A stretch of 64,000 nucleotides of DNA from Adineta steineri (taxonomy: Eukaryota > Rotifera > Eurotatoria > Adinetida > Adinetidae). Where the stretch lies: the NCBI GenBank assembly GCA_905250115.1, contig CAJNOI010000168.1, forward strand, positions 1 through 64,000. Reading direction: 5' to 3'. Below, one piece after another: positions 14,954 through 26,823 of the stretch. The notes below the pieces were generated by a model that saw only the letters and a list, made by a program, of their open reading frames with translations, did not search any database and was not told the origin of the DNA. Each line of letters opens with the position of its first letter. The first letter of the stretch is position 1. A program made the translations under genes and the position numbers.

Positions 14954-15358
14954 GCTTATTTTAGATTTTGAAAATATTGGATTTGTCTATTGAAGAGTCG
15001 ATTCTTAACACTTTGTTGCCTTTTTTCGATGCGCCACTCTCATCGGTGAATTAATTCGACCAATAGTACTAATTCATTTTAATAAAGTATATTTCTTTTA
15101 AAATAAAAAGATCTATATTTTATCGAATTAAAAAATTTTGAAATTTAATTTATTTTGTCTTTTTTACAAAATTGGAATTAGTAGTGAAGTTGATATTATT
15201 TAATAACTGGTTAGAAACAACCAATGAAATGATTACGAGAGAAGTTAATATGACGTCAGCTGACTGAACACCATCACGTGGACTTTTTTTCACTTCCTTC
15301 GAAATCAATAGATCAAATTTCTTCGTATATATTTTTTTCCCTTCTCAAAACAATCTAC
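14954..15358. other. divergent intergenic region between CHERP-like and CYHR1-like genes
   Basis: About 400 bases separate two genes transcribed away from each other, so this is likely a shared promoter region. It contains TGACGTCA-like sequence near 15250 (ATGACGTCAGC) and a CACGTG E-box near 15275, both plausible but unproven factor sites. Confidence 0.45.
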
Positions 15359-16852
15359 ATGGCTGAAACAACAACTACAACTAATGATTTCTCATCAGAA
15401 ATGATGCTTAGTATATCTTCTTATATGATCAATCAAGTAGAAGCATCAACGAATTCAACATTAGATTCAATTAATAATGTTGATGAACCTCCAACAAAAA
15501 AATGTAAATCAATAACAAATGATAAACCACGTTTACTTGAAGATCGTATTGGTTCTATTCTATCATGTTGTATCTGTTTGGATCTATCGACATTACCAAT
15601 ATTTCAAGTAATAGTTTTAATAAAATTACCATATTTCTATTTTTCGCTCTGATTTAGTGTGTTAACGGACATCTTATGTGTGCTTCCTGTTTTAATCATC
15701 TATTAGCTGATTGTAAATTAAAAGATGAACAAACAACATGGTTTGTTAAATAGATTGATTTATATAAAAAAACAAAAAACACAATTTATTCTTTTAGTCC
15801 AAATTGTCGTTGTGAAATATCGAAATCGAATTGTACAAGAAATTTAGCAGTTGAAAAAACGATATCGGAATTACCAATACAATGTGATTATTGTCTTCAA
15901 ACATTTTTACGTTCAGAAATTAAAATGCATCAATCACAAAATTGTTCCGATAGGTTTGTTTTACTTAGTCAATATAAAATGTATGAATTCCCTCATTTTT
16001 CTAGACCAACAGTATGTGATTATGCATTACTTGGTTGTAATTGGAATGGACCATTTCATACTTTATCCTCACATTTAACTATATGTGAATATCCAGCTAA
16101 AAATGGTTTAGAATTAATTGATACAATTCGAGCACAAAAACATGCACATGATGAAGAAAAGAAATGTCTTGAAACAGTAGTAGATTTACTCTCACTTAAT
16201 CAAATTGGAGTTAGTGGTAAGACATAAAACTAATTACTCTATCGTTAAAGTTTTTACTAAGAGAGAAAAAAAGCGAACTATATATTATTGATCTATCAGC
16301 ATATTCCTAGGTACATTTAATATTCAGATTTTGAGGTTGGTATAATTAGAGAGCTATCTAGATTATTTGTAGATATAACAAATTTAACACAAGTTTATAT
16401 ATATATATATGCGATATTTCGATTCGTATAAAATTAATTTTCTATTTTTAGATCTTATATTAAAACCATTTCGAACGGATGATTTTGTTGCTAAACTTTA
16501 TTTTGAAACATCACGTTTTACAGCATTACAATATCAATGGCAAGTACGTGCTCGTATCAATGATAATATTCCACATCCACATACAACAATTACACGTTCA
16601 TTGAGTTATCAATTAGTACTCAAATCGAAAATAACTCAAACAATTGATTTAAAATTTTTTCTACTCAAAGGTCCACATGGTGATCCAACAACATTACAAA
16701 TTCAACCAATAATATATCATTTTGAATTTAATCAAAATAATACGGAAACAGAATATTTGAAATTACCAATAACTTCACAAGAATGTAATCGTATGTTATC
16801 ATCATCATCAATTAGTTTTCGTTTACTTATGGTACAACTTGATAAACCTTGA
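15359..16852 (+). CDS. CYHR1: CYHR1-like cysteine/histidine-rich zinc-finger protein
   Basis: Five exons join in phase: 15359-15607, 15658-15740, 15798-15953, 16005-16216 and 16452-16852, encoding 366 residues. A RING-like module starts with CCICLDLS, continues through [15 protein letters not shown] and ends [13 protein letters not shown], followed by RNLAVEK. A TRAF/SIAH-type zinc finger follows ([25 protein letters not shown]), then the C-terminal family domain ([14 protein letters not shown] to QLDKP). The module order and these signatures match animal CYHR1 (ZTRAF1). Its biochemical role is poorly defined; the zinc-finger plan suggests protein interaction or ubiquitin-related activity. 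I chose the ATG at 15359; an upstream in-frame TTG is not used. Introns are 50-57 bases except the last (235 bases). Confidence 0.93.
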
Positions 16853-17763
16853 ATGAAATTAATTCGTTTTCGTTTTTTAAATATCTTTGCTCAGGCATAT
16901 ACATATGCATATATAACACGCTAATCTTCTTCTTCTTCGTTTTTTATAATTTCCTTGCACATAAGTCAACTGATCACCTATTTACTGTTTTTATGTATTC
17001 CATTGTATGCCGTTCATTTGATTATTCCTTATTCTTAAACACATCTGTGTCAGTTTGTTTTTTAGAAATATATCAGACGAAAACAAAAAAAAAAGAAAAG
17101 AATATATATATCTATGTATATATATATACTAGTCATTTGATAAAAAAAACTGTTTTGTTTTATTTATTTATTTATTAATATAGAATCTGGATATAATCAA
17201 ATATATGCGTGAACTTGAATAATGTATGAGTTGAAAAGAATAAGATAGAATAATTAATATTTATAAGGCGAGAAAAAAAGAACAAACCTAGTTTTGAAAT
17301 AATTTTCTGATCGAGTTAAAACATAAAATGACAAGAAAAGAAACTCATTAGTTTTCATGATTTTAAAATAGATGAATATTGATGGAATAAATATATATAT
17401 ATGTATCTCAAGGGAATACATTAATGAGTTTTAGTTTTGTTGTTACTTCAATGATTTAAAAAAAGAAAAGTATATTCAACAATAATTAGATTAGATTAAC
17501 TCATTTCATATGATAATACTCTTAACTAATTGTGCATTATAATAAGTAGATCTTAGTTTTATTATTCAACATAATCATAGGTATCATAGAGTCAGATGAA
17601 TTTCCGTTTCCTAGATCTTATTCTTTTAGTCGAGGAAATATTGATTCCGTTATAATAATAATACTATTTCTCTATTAATATTTTTTTAAAATCTGTCAAG
17701 TTTTTGCTAAGCAACATTATTTTTGCTTTTCGTATTTATTCATTGATAGTAAAATTTTAAGTT
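16853..17763. other. intergenic AT-rich region
   Basis: Contains TATATA runs and an AAAGAAAAG purine tract, and probably the CYHR1-like 3' UTR. No coding segment with a plausible composition was found. Confidence 0.5.
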
Positions 17764-18351
17764 ATGACTGATAATAAGACATTAGTAGATACGATTAAAG
17801 AACATATACCAAATCCAGCTGAAATGATAATTGATGAAATAATTCATATGTTTATTCAATGGTATAATCGACGAATTTTAATATTTTCAAGTTTAATTAT
17901 GATTACAATTCCGCTTTATATGATTAGTATAGGTATAATTTATTTTCATTCATGTCCGAAATCATTTTATATTCCTTTACATATGATTATATGTGGTATA
18001 ACATCGTTAATAGCTGCTATTTTACTTTTAATTATATCCATAATATGGAAACGAGCTATAAAATATACATCAAAAATAACTTTTCATACAGCTCAATTGA
18101 CAACAATAATTTTATCATTTTTTGAAATAATTATTAATTTGATTTGTTTATCTTGTTTAATTTTATTAACAATTATAGTTATAAACATATCGAATAGTGT
18201 TGAATTAATTAATCAAGTATCATTATCTTTTTGTCATCCAATTATTTATTATTCATCTTATACATTACTTTTTTTTATTTATACTATTTTAAGTATAATT
18301 ATGATTATACTTTTTCTTATATTTCATCAATATCATATAACACAAAAATAA
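17764..18351 (+). CDS. four-helix membrane protein (TMEM272-like)
   Basis: Single-exon frame of 195 residues with an acidic cytosolic-looking N-terminus (about 35 residues) and four strong hydrophobic helices at about 38-60, 68-92, 105-135 and 160-188. Between helices 1 and 2 lies YFHSCPKSFYIP, a short loop resembling the (H)xCP...IP loop of TMEM272-type proteins, which are expanded in many invertebrates. Function is unknown. An alternative is a lineage-specific tetraspan protein; it lacks the CCG motif of true tetraspanins. Confidence 0.75.
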   Translation: MTDNKTLVDTIKEHIPNPAEMIIDEIIHMFIQWYNRRILIFSSLIMITIPLYMISIGIIYFHSCPKSFYIPLHMIICGITSLIAAILLLIISIIWKRAIKYTSKITFHTAQLTTIILSFFEIIINLICLSCLILLTIIVINISNSVELINQVSLSFCHPIIYYSSYTLLFFIYTILSIIMIILFLIFHQYHITQK

Positions 18352-20368
18352 ATATTTTTCTTGTATTTTGTTTTAGAATTATTTTCTTTTCAGAAATATT
18401 TTTACAATGAAAGGTAATAATAAGAAAGATGACGTCTTTGTTTATAATTTATAAATTAAATCGATATTTTTTATTCTTTGAAAAACAATTTATTATTGAA
18501 AATTTTGATTATGATAAAAAAAAAAGGAAATATTGTGTTGTTTTTGACAGTCACCGATATGAAGTGTTAATTATTATGGAGACAGGTAAAAGTTCCGCAA
18601 CGAATAAGATAAATGTGTTGGACGACACACATAAGAAGAAGAAGAAACAGAAGCAGGAGAGAAAAAAAATGAAATAACGACGATGAGAACAAAAAAGAAA
18701 GAAGAAAACGAGAGGAAAGTGGTAGCAGAGTGCACAATAGTACACGGAATCAAGCGTAGCTGCCGAACACTACTCTATCTCTCTTTCTCTCCCCCCTCCC
18801 TTCATCCGCTTTCACTCTTATTCTTGTCGCTATTATTATTGTTCGTTGGTCGCCGTTAGTCGTGTTAGTTGTGATAGGATTTTATAGACAAAATAAAAAA
18901 AAGTAGTAAGTATTGAAATACAAAGTTTTTCAAGCGAGCAATAGAATGGTGATGATGAGAATCGAGACAGATTGTCGGTAAGAATCATGCAAGATAAATA
19001 ATTCTAATCCTTAAATAAATGATAGCTGGTAGAAACAAAACAAAGTTTATCTTATTCGTAAAATCAACAGTAAACATTTATATAAATATTCCAAGTGTTA
19101 GTTTTTTTTGTTTTATATAATAGAAACATTACTATAATCAATAATAATAAGATGTCATTCATAAGCATGACTTCTATCTGTCATTATTTTTATCGCTGAA
19201 ATCCTTCATCATTCTTGGTCTGTCAATGATCCGTATCGATCTTTTTTTTGTCTCGTATGTTGTTGTTGATCGACTACATATGGCAACAAAAGAAACATTG
19301 AAAGAATAGAGACTAGATATTTTTTTTTCTGGTGAATGGAATTTTCTAAGATTAAATATAAAAATTTCTATAGACGCGAGAATAAAAAATCAAGGACCAT
19401 TGATTATGAATAAAATAAAAGAAAAATATATAAAGCAAGGTATAGAAAATTATTTTCAGCATTAAGCTAAACAAAAAAGAAAGAGACAATCATATTCTAA
19501 GCACGAAGTCTATATCTATATGAGAAAAAACATATGACCAAATCATAAAAGTGTAAATAAGTTATTATTTGCAAGATTTATATCTACACGCATGTTTTGT
19601 TTGATACTATCGATGACGTCTTCTATATTTTCATACTTAAATTTGTTCTTTAAGAATTTTTATAGTTCTTTTTTTCCTGTTGTATTTAACTGATTGTTAA
19701 TGAGACTATCGAATGATAATTATGGATATGAAGAAAATGTAAGCAAAGGAGAGAACTCGAATGTCGATGTAGTGCTTATGTTTCTTACTTACACACTTGC
19801 ATTTTGTCGTTGTCGACTCATTTTTCTCGTTTTTTTTCTCTTCTTTTTACTCCTCTTTATTTTTTTTTATATATATTACCTCTTGCTTTTCTTTTCGTTT
19901 ACCTATGACATACACTAGTGCTCTCTATTGCATCTATGTGTCAATATTTTTTTTCCTATTTCTTGTTAATAGTCGAAACGATTTATAAATTGTTTTTATT
20001 GTTTTGTATTGAGTACCTTCCTTTCGCTTTCTTTTTTTATGAATTGATTGTTTAGATATATAGAGATCAATCATCATTATCATCCTCTTCATTGAATCGT
20101 TTTTCCTTTGGTGTGTTTAAAGGAAATGGATTTTGCGCTTCCTTAATAATCACGAGAGAAAGAAGAGAAGAGAGAGAGAGAGAGGGGAGAAGAAAAAAGA
20201 AAGAAAGACAGGCTTACTTACTTATTTCTATTTGGATTTTTTTTTCTTGTTCTTTTATTCTTTGAAGGTTGCTTACAAGAAGACGAACATAATAATGAAT
20301 TAAGAAAAAGGCGACGAAGAAAAAAAAAAAAGAAGAATAAAAAAAAACAACAATAACAATAAAGAAAA
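18352..20368. other. 2-kb intergenic / upstream region of the Rho GTPase
   Basis: AT-rich DNA with purine tracts (18640-18720; GAGAGA repeats near 20155-20205) and a GAAAAAAAAAAAG run just before the next ATG. Low-complexity frames at 18429-18745, 19694-19988 and 20214-20453 are not credible genes. Confidence 0.5.
20155..20215. repeat. GA-rich purine microsatellite
   Basis: Run of GAGAGA, GAGAAAGAAG and AGAAAAAAG repeats upstream of the Rho-like GTPase start. Confidence 0.6.
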
Positions 20369-21459
20369 ATGACTTCGGATGTTGATTTAGTTCGTAAGAA
20401 ATTAGTCGTTGTTGGTAATGGAAATGTTGGCAAAACATCATTACTTTATGCATTTAAAGATAATCGATTTTGTCAAGATTATGTTCCAACATTATTCGAA
20501 GGAAATACTCATATTATTGATGTTGATAATAAACGTATTGAATTATTATTAATTGATACAGCTGGACAGGAAGAATATGCCAGGTAGTAATATATATTCT
20601 TTTAAAACAAATAAATAATGTTTTTTATCTATATTAAAAATAAATATTATATATGTTTATGAGCTTTGATGATTAGATATAAATAGCACTTTAATATCAA
20701 TAAATTTGAGAGACGTGTCTAATATATGTATATATCTATATATGCCTGTAAGCAACATCATTACTATGTATAGAACGATACACACACACATCCTAATATA
20801 AATGATAATTAACTAGATATTGTGAATATTTCGATTTTTCATTCTGTGTCTATCTAATCATGTTATATAAATAACAAATAGACTAATTTAAGTGTTCTTT
20901 ATAGTTACAAGAAAAAAAAAATATAGAATTTCTGTTATCAATTAATTAGAAGAAGAACGTTCTTCTTGGCCACTTTTCATAAGGAAAATGAATACTTCAT
21001 TTTTCTACTAAATAAATATTTTCTATTGACATTTCTTTTATTATAATAATAATCATCATCTATTGTTTTTGTTTTAGACTTCGTGTACTTGGTTATCCAA
21101 ATACTCAAGTTGTTTTAATTTGTTTTGCTTTTGATTCACCTGATAGTTTAACATGTGTATTAGATAAATGGGCACCTGAAGTGAAACATTATTGTCATAA
21201 TGTACCTATACTTTTAATTGCGAACAAACGTGATCTACGTGATGATCCAATTGTACATGAACGTATTAAATCACAAAATCAAAAAATCATCACAACTGAA
21301 GATGCACTATTATGTGCTAAACGTATTGGCGCACGAAATTATCTTGAATGTTCAGCAAAGACACGTGAAGGTGTTCGAGAAGTATTTGAATATGCTGCTA
21401 AAGTTGCATTAGATAGACATTCACATGACAAATGTTTTTGTAGTTGTACTCTATTATAA
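20369..21459 (+). CDS. Rho-family small GTPase
   Basis: Two exons, 20369-20583 and 21078-21459, join AG|A in phase and give 198 residues. The GTPase motifs are in order: P-loop GNGNVGKTS, switch I DYVPTLFE, DTAGQEEY, NKRDL, and ECSAKTREGV. The stretch around LRDDPIVHERIK corresponds to the Rho-specific insert. The C-terminus CSCTLL ends in a CaaX box whose last residue, Leu, predicts geranylgeranylation and membrane targeting. The P-loop differs from the usual Rho GDGAVGKT at two positions (Asp to Asn, Ala to Asn), while the catalytic Gln of DTAGQ is kept. This looks like a divergent RhoA-like member; the exact subfamily is uncertain. Confidence 0.93.
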
Positions 21460-21628
21460 ATGTGTATGAGTAAATATTGCTCAAATCCGTCCACCATTAT
21501 TTGTCTTCATAGATGTATTCTTTTTTTTGTTTTCTTTTTTTTTCTCTTTTATTTGTATACATTAACATAAATGATAGTATGATTTTACGTGATGTACAAA
21601 TTTTTCTAGATTGAAGAGAAAACGTCTA

Positions 21629-22120
21629 ATGGGAAAGTGTGCCTTTATTACTGTAGGTACAACTCAATTTGATCTATTAATTGAGACGATTATTCATGAT
21701 TCGAATGTACTTGAAACACTTATTAATCGTTTACATATTGATAAAATAATTTTACAAACGGGTAATAGTCAAATGCCATCGTATGATAATCTATCAATTC
21801 CTATTGAACATTATAAATATAAAGATTCAATTGATAATGATATTCAACAAGCTGATATTGTTATTAGTCATGCTGGTGCCGGAACGATTCTACAAACACT
21901 TGAAGCACATAAACCATTATTAGTTGTTGTGAATGAAAAACTTATGAATAATCATCAATTAGAAATTGCACATGAAATGGAACAACAAGGTTATTTATAT
22001 CATTGTACTTGTTCAACAATCGCTAAAACATTAGAAAAATATGTTAATCATAAATTTCGACAATATGAAAAGGGTAATCCATTATTATTTGGTCACTATT
22101 TAAATCAGATTATGTCTTAA
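21629..22120 (+). CDS. ALG13: ALG13-type UDP-GlcNAc transferase subunit
   Basis: Single-exon frame of 163 residues from the ATG at 21629; the upstream in-frame TTG at 21611 is not a credible start. Key family signatures are FITVGTTQFDLLI near the N-terminus, ILQTGNSQMP, and VISHAGAGTILQTLEAHKPLLVVVNE, the nucleotide-sugar-binding segment of GT28 enzymes. In yeast and animals Alg13 pairs with the membrane anchor Alg14 on the cytosolic ER face and adds the second GlcNAc to dolichol-PP-GlcNAc in N-glycan synthesis. Length equals the short catalytic form and lacks the OTU/Tudor extension of the long vertebrate isoform. It starts only 170 bases after the Rho GTPase stop. Confidence 0.94.
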   Translation: MGKCAFITVGTTQFDLLIETIIHDSNVLETLINRLHIDKIILQTGNSQMPSYDNLSIPIEHYKYKDSIDNDIQQADIVISHAGAGTILQTLEAHKPLLVVVNEKLMNNHQLEIAHEMEQQGYLYHCTCSTIAKTLEKYVNHKFRQYEKGNPLLFGHYLNQIMS

Positions 22121-23259
22121 TTTGTTTTTTATTTTCTTTTATTATTCGATATATATATTAAATAAATAAACTGGATGATATCTTATATATTAAAAGCTTT
22201 CTGTTTATTTATTTTTCTTATCAAATATAAACAAAAAACAATTCGTAAATTTTATAATAGGTTAGATTCTAATTACGTCTCATTGTTAATAACAAGTCAG
22301 GAAACTGTTTGATGATCTAATTATTGCGCTCTATTGCCTTTTAGTTATTTCCTGTTTTAACAATAAGTCATTTTAGTCATTTAAATAATCATATCAATCA
22401 ATAAACAAACAAATATTTTGTCTAAAGAATTCTATTAGTCATAATAAAATAGAATGAAAGATAACAACAATGAGAATCATTCTGTATTTCATTTAATCTA
22501 ATAGTAACTCATTCAACGTATTGAATACAATGATTGTCGCTCGTACAAAACACAATATAATATAATTGTAGATGCAGCAACATCCGAACATTAATTATTG
22601 ATGTTAACTGTTTTATTTACGAGTACGTCATTGTCAATAGTCAATGTTAGTATGCTAGTCAAAAATAGTAGTTTATTATATGTAATATTTTAATGAATTT
22701 TCTATCTTTTCATCATAAATATTAACATTCTTAGAATTATTATTTTATGTATTAAGTTACACATATCTTCTCTAATAATAAATTCCAAAATCTTATCAAT
22801 TGTAACAATCTGGTGGTTTCATATTGAGACGACGGTTATTACCATATATCTGATCTATTCATATATTTCAAATTTGTCGATGATGAGGAGAAGAACAATA
22901 TTAATAATTTATTTGATTTTCCGATCAAAGAGTGTACTTCTAAACTAGAAAACATTGATTCTCTTTGATATATTTATATTAACAATAAATATTCATTTAC
23001 AACTCGAGTTATATTAATACTTAACATGAATAGTATACTATAATTAGAACTACTCAAATAATATATATCATTTTTAGACTTCAATCTATAGCGACATCTT
23101 TCTCTTTTAAAAGTGATGCGTCAATTAAAGTTCTTTAAACAATCACTTATTTGTTCTTTCTTTATTCTTTTTTTTTTGTCGATGGATTGACTGAAATTAT
23201 TTCATTAACAATTAAATATCATTTTAATCAAAACTAAAAAAAACTTCTTTTTTGAAATA
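22121..23259. other. intergenic region
   Basis: AT-rich, with a likely polyadenylation signal (AATAAATAAA near 22160) for ALG13. No coding or repeat structure was recognised in the rest. Confidence 0.5.
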
Positions 23260-24489
23260 ATGGATGATCCATTAAGTCGAGCATTACGTGAAGAAAATAA
23301 TCCACCATCATCATTATCATCAATAGATACAAATGATTTACATTTTAATGAGAAAATATCTTCATTATCAATAAGTCATAGTCATAATGACTGGATACTT
23401 CCATCAACAAATGAACGTAAAGAAGAAGTTGAAATTAATCGTGAATATATAAGAATTTGTGTTTGTGATCCAAAAAAACATAAATCAAATCTTGATTCAT
23501 ATGTAACCTATTTAGTAAATACACAAACATATAATGATAGTGTTAAAATCAATGAAACAAATGTACGTCGACGTTATAATGATTTTATTTGGTTAAAAAA
23601 TTTACTTGATATGAAATATCCATTTAATATTATATCACCATTACCAGCTAAACATACATTATCAAATAAATTACATGTTGTTGCTGATGATGGAGAATTT
23701 ATTCGACGACGTATGATTGGTTTACAAAATTTTCTTCAACGTATTATTGATAATCCAGTTATATCAATTGATTCATCTGTACAATTATTTTTATCAGCCG
23801 ATGATGATACACTTCATACTGCTCAACAACAACAAACACAAGCAACAACAATATCATCCGTATCACCACATATTTCTTCAACAAATTCAAATCCATTTCG
23901 ACAACCTATGGGTCGTGGTAAACCAATTCCAAGTGAATTTTCTCGTACTGAAAATCAAATACAAACATTACAAGATAATTTACGTAAACTTGAACGTCTT
24001 ACACGTAAAATAGAAACAGATCAAGTATCAATACAAACTGAAGAAGAACATTTATTATCAACATTTAAACAATGGCTTGATATTGAAAGAAAATATGACG
24101 AGAATGATTCATTTATTGATATTGTATCTTCTACACAAGAAAAAATTGTTGAAAATCAAATGGATTTATTAAAATATACAAATACAAAATTTATTGAACC
24201 AATTAATGAATATGTTTTATTTACAAATGTTGTTCAAGATGTTTTAAAACGTCGTGCACAATTATCAGAAAATGTAACAACAAATAATAGTGAAGAAATG
24301 TTCGATCAACTTACAATTGCGAATGAAACAATTAAAGCTGATATACATCGATGGACAGAATTAAAAGATAAAGAATTAACTCATTTATTTCATTTAATGG
24401 CAAATAAAAAAATTGATTTTTATAATCAATCCATTGATGCATGGGAACAAGCAGCTGCAAGATTATCATTACCTAATAATCAAAAATGA
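23260..24489 (+). CDS. SNX30-like: PX-BAR sorting nexin (SNX7/SNX30-like)
   Basis: Single-exon frame of 409 residues. An acidic/Ser-rich N-terminus is followed by a PX domain (about residues 60-185) with the PI3P-binding RRRYNDF motif near residue 102, SPLPAKH and the FIRRRMIGLQNFLQRI helix. The C-terminal half (about 225-409) is a predicted coiled-coil BAR domain. The CVCDPKKH opening and the overall order match SNX7/SNX30/SNX4 proteins, which form endosomal tubules and support recycling and autophagy. It lacks introns although neighbours have them. The exact orthology among SNX4, 7 and 30 is not settled; the DPKKH and RRRY context favours SNX7/30. Confidence 0.92.
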   Translation: MDDPLSRALREENNPPSSLSSIDTNDLHFNEKISSLSISHSHNDWILPSTNERKEEVEINREYIRICVCDPKKHKSNLDSYVTYLVNTQTYNDSVKINETNVRRRYNDFIWLKNLLDMKYPFNIISPLPAKHTLSNKLHVVADDGEFIRRRMIGLQNFLQRIIDNPVISIDSSVQLFLSADDDTLHTAQQQQTQATTISSVSPHISSTNSNPFRQPMGRGKPIPSEFSRTENQIQTLQDNLRKLERLTRKIETDQVSIQTEEEHLLSTFKQWLDIERKYDENDSFIDIVSSTQEKIVENQMDLLKYTNTKFIEPINEYVLFTNVVQDVLKRRAQLSENVTTNNSEEMFDQLTIANETIKADIHRWTELKDKELTHLFHLMANKKIDFYNQSIDAWEQAAARLSLPNNQK

Positions 24490-24603
24490 TTCTTTTTTTT
24501 TCCTATTCTGTACAAATTTTGCATGAAAAATTCGTTTTTATTATTAATTATTCATCGATCAAAAATATAATTTTTATTTATTTTACATTCTAGATTAAAA
24601 AAA

Positions 24604-25991
24604 ATGAGTAGTGGAACATATGGTAGTGATGAAGTTGGTGCTCTAGTCGTTGATATTGGTTCACATACAGTTCGTGCCGGTTATGCTGGTGAAGAAACAC
24701 CAAAATATGATTATCCTAGTCATGTTGGTATATTAGATATATTAGAAACACCGAGTTCTGAGAATGCAATGACTGTTGATGATACTCAAAATATAACAAT
24801 GCCAAAGAAAAAATATTTTTTTGATTTAAATTCATTACGTGTACCACGTTCAAATCTTTATATGCAATCATTTTTAAAAGATGGAATGATTGATGATTGG
24901 GATTTATTTGAACAAATTATGTCACATACATTTGATTGTTTATGTGATAAAGAACAAGGTCCACAATATCATCCACTAGTTATGTCTGAACCACCTATAA
25001 ATCAACGTTTTAAACGTGAAAAATTATGTGAAATCATGTTTGAAAAATTTCAAATACCAGCATTTTATTTAGCTAAAAATGCTGTTTTATCATCATTTGC
25101 TCAAGGTAAAGCAACAGCATTAATACTTGATTGTGGTGCAACACATACAACAGCCGTACCTGTACATGAAGGAATGGTTTTACAAAAAGCTATTGTACAA
25201 TCACCACTTGGTGGAGATTTTATTTTATCTCAACTTAAACAATTACTTGATAATAATAATCATGACATAGTTCCACATTATTTAATAAAATCACGTGAAT
25301 CTGTACAACCTTATGAACAACCAAAATGGGTAATGAAAGCAAATGTACCTGATAATATAACAGATTCATATAAAAAATTTATGACAAAAGAAATTTTACA
25401 AGATTTAGGACAAACAGTTTTACAAATATCTGATACACCCTATAATGAAAGTGAAATAAGTCAATTACCACGTGTTTCATATGAATTTCCAAATGGTCTT
25501 AATCTTGATTTTGGTGAAGAACGTTATCGTATTCCGTAAGTCATTTCAAATGAAAACAAAAAAAAAACAAAGAAATTTATTTTTTTCTTTTTCTTTCGAA
25601 AATTTTTAGTGAAAGTTTATTTAATCCATCTATTGTTAAAGGTGGTGGTGTTCAATTAACATCTATGCTTGATCTTCCACGTTTAGTTACAAATTCTGTA
25701 ACCATGTGTGATCCTGATGTACGTTCATCACTTTATTCAAATATTAGTATTGTTGGAGGAAATTCATTTTATCTTGGTCTTGTTGAACGTCTTCATCGTG
25801 AACTTTCACAAATTTTACCACAAGCGATGCGTATGAAAGTTCATATACCACCATCACTTAGTGAACGACGATTTAGTTCATGGATTGGTGGATCAATTCT
25901 TGCTTCATTAGGTTCATTTCATCAAATGTGGATTTCAAAACAAGAATATGATGAAAGTGGAAAATTTATTATTGATAGAAAATGTCCATAA
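24604..25991 (+). CDS. ACTL6A: actin-related protein ACTL6/BAF53-like
   Basis: Two exons (24604-25535 and 25610-25991) join CC|T in phase, giving 437 residues. The actin fold is recognisable from VVDIGSHTVRAGYAGE at the N-terminus, LDCGATHTTAVPVHEG in the middle and SIVGGNSFYLGLVERL and SWIGGSILASLGSF near the end. The insert KYFFDLNSLRVPRSN and DDWDLFEQI match ACTL6A/B (BAF53), a nuclear subunit of SWI/SNF (BAF), INO80 and NuA4/TIP60 complexes. Family members bind ATP weakly and do not polymerise. It begins 115 bases after the sorting nexin stop on the same strand, so the two may share regulation, but each has its own ATG. Confidence 0.94.
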
Positions 25992-26320
25992 AAATCTTCT
26001 TCTTCTTTCTTTTTTGTATAGTTCAAATTTTTGTTTTCTTTTTTGTTTCGTACTTATGTTGTATTTCATCTCTCTAAGACAATAGATATTTCATGTTCTA
26101 TAAACAAGTTAAACTTGATCAAATAAAAGTCTGTATTTCTTTCTTACCTTATAATCATTTATTGATCTATATACTAAGTCAGATGATTCATTATATTATT
26201 ACGAATTAATTTAAATGAGTAATATCTTTACTTCCTTCATGGTTCGCTGAATACTTTACTTAAAAAATAATATGTATCAGTATAATGAATTTATATCTTG
26301 TTTGAATATTATCATGGCAT
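25992..26320. other. intergenic region
   Basis: Likely ACTL6-like 3' UTR with an AATAAA-type signal near 26120. Nothing else is visible. Confidence 0.5.
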
Positions 26321-26780
26321 ACTTTTAGTTTATCTCGTGCAAGTCGTATGGTTCAAATTCCAAATGATCCTATTGCAAAATTAATGTATTATTTGGATAT
26401 TGTATGTACTTTGGTTGAGTACAAGGATCATAGTCTTGATCGATTACGTAATTATTCCAACTATAAGAATTTATCTGATAATGAAGTACGTGTATTATAT
26501 ATTACATGTGCTGCATTAGATCCTGATGAACTTATTGGTAAAGTTATGTTTGAAGACGAAGATGGTGATTTATGATGTGGCACAAGTTCGTCATAAACTC
26601 CTTGTAGTCAATTCAATATTTATTGCTGGACGTAATCGAGATGTTCAGAAAGTTATGTTTTATAGACCAGAATGGCTTAAAACCTATTATATTCAACCTA
26701 TGCTAACATTTACTGTTGCAATTGAACAACAAAAACGACGACAAGCCATCAATGATTTACTAGACTTTTTCATAAACTAA
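26321..26780 (+). pseudogene. unrecognised gene remnant with a +1 frameshift
   Basis: Two overlapping plus-strand frames read as one protein interrupted by a frameshift. The first (from the ATG at 26348, frame open from about 26331) gives KLMYYLDIVCTLVEY and ALDPDELIGKVMFEDEDGD, then a TGA at about 26572. The second frame continues at once as DVAQVRHKLLVVNSIF, KVMFYRPEWLKTYYIQPM and RRQAINDLLDFFIN to TAA at 26780. Both halves have coding-like composition. An acceptor-like TTTTAG at about 26328 hints at missing upstream exons. I do not recognise the family. A sequencing indel or, less likely, programmed frameshifting would give the same picture. Confidence 0.55.
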
Positions 26781-26823
26781 ATATAAATTTTTTTGTATAC
26801 ATATATATTTTAAATTTCTTATT

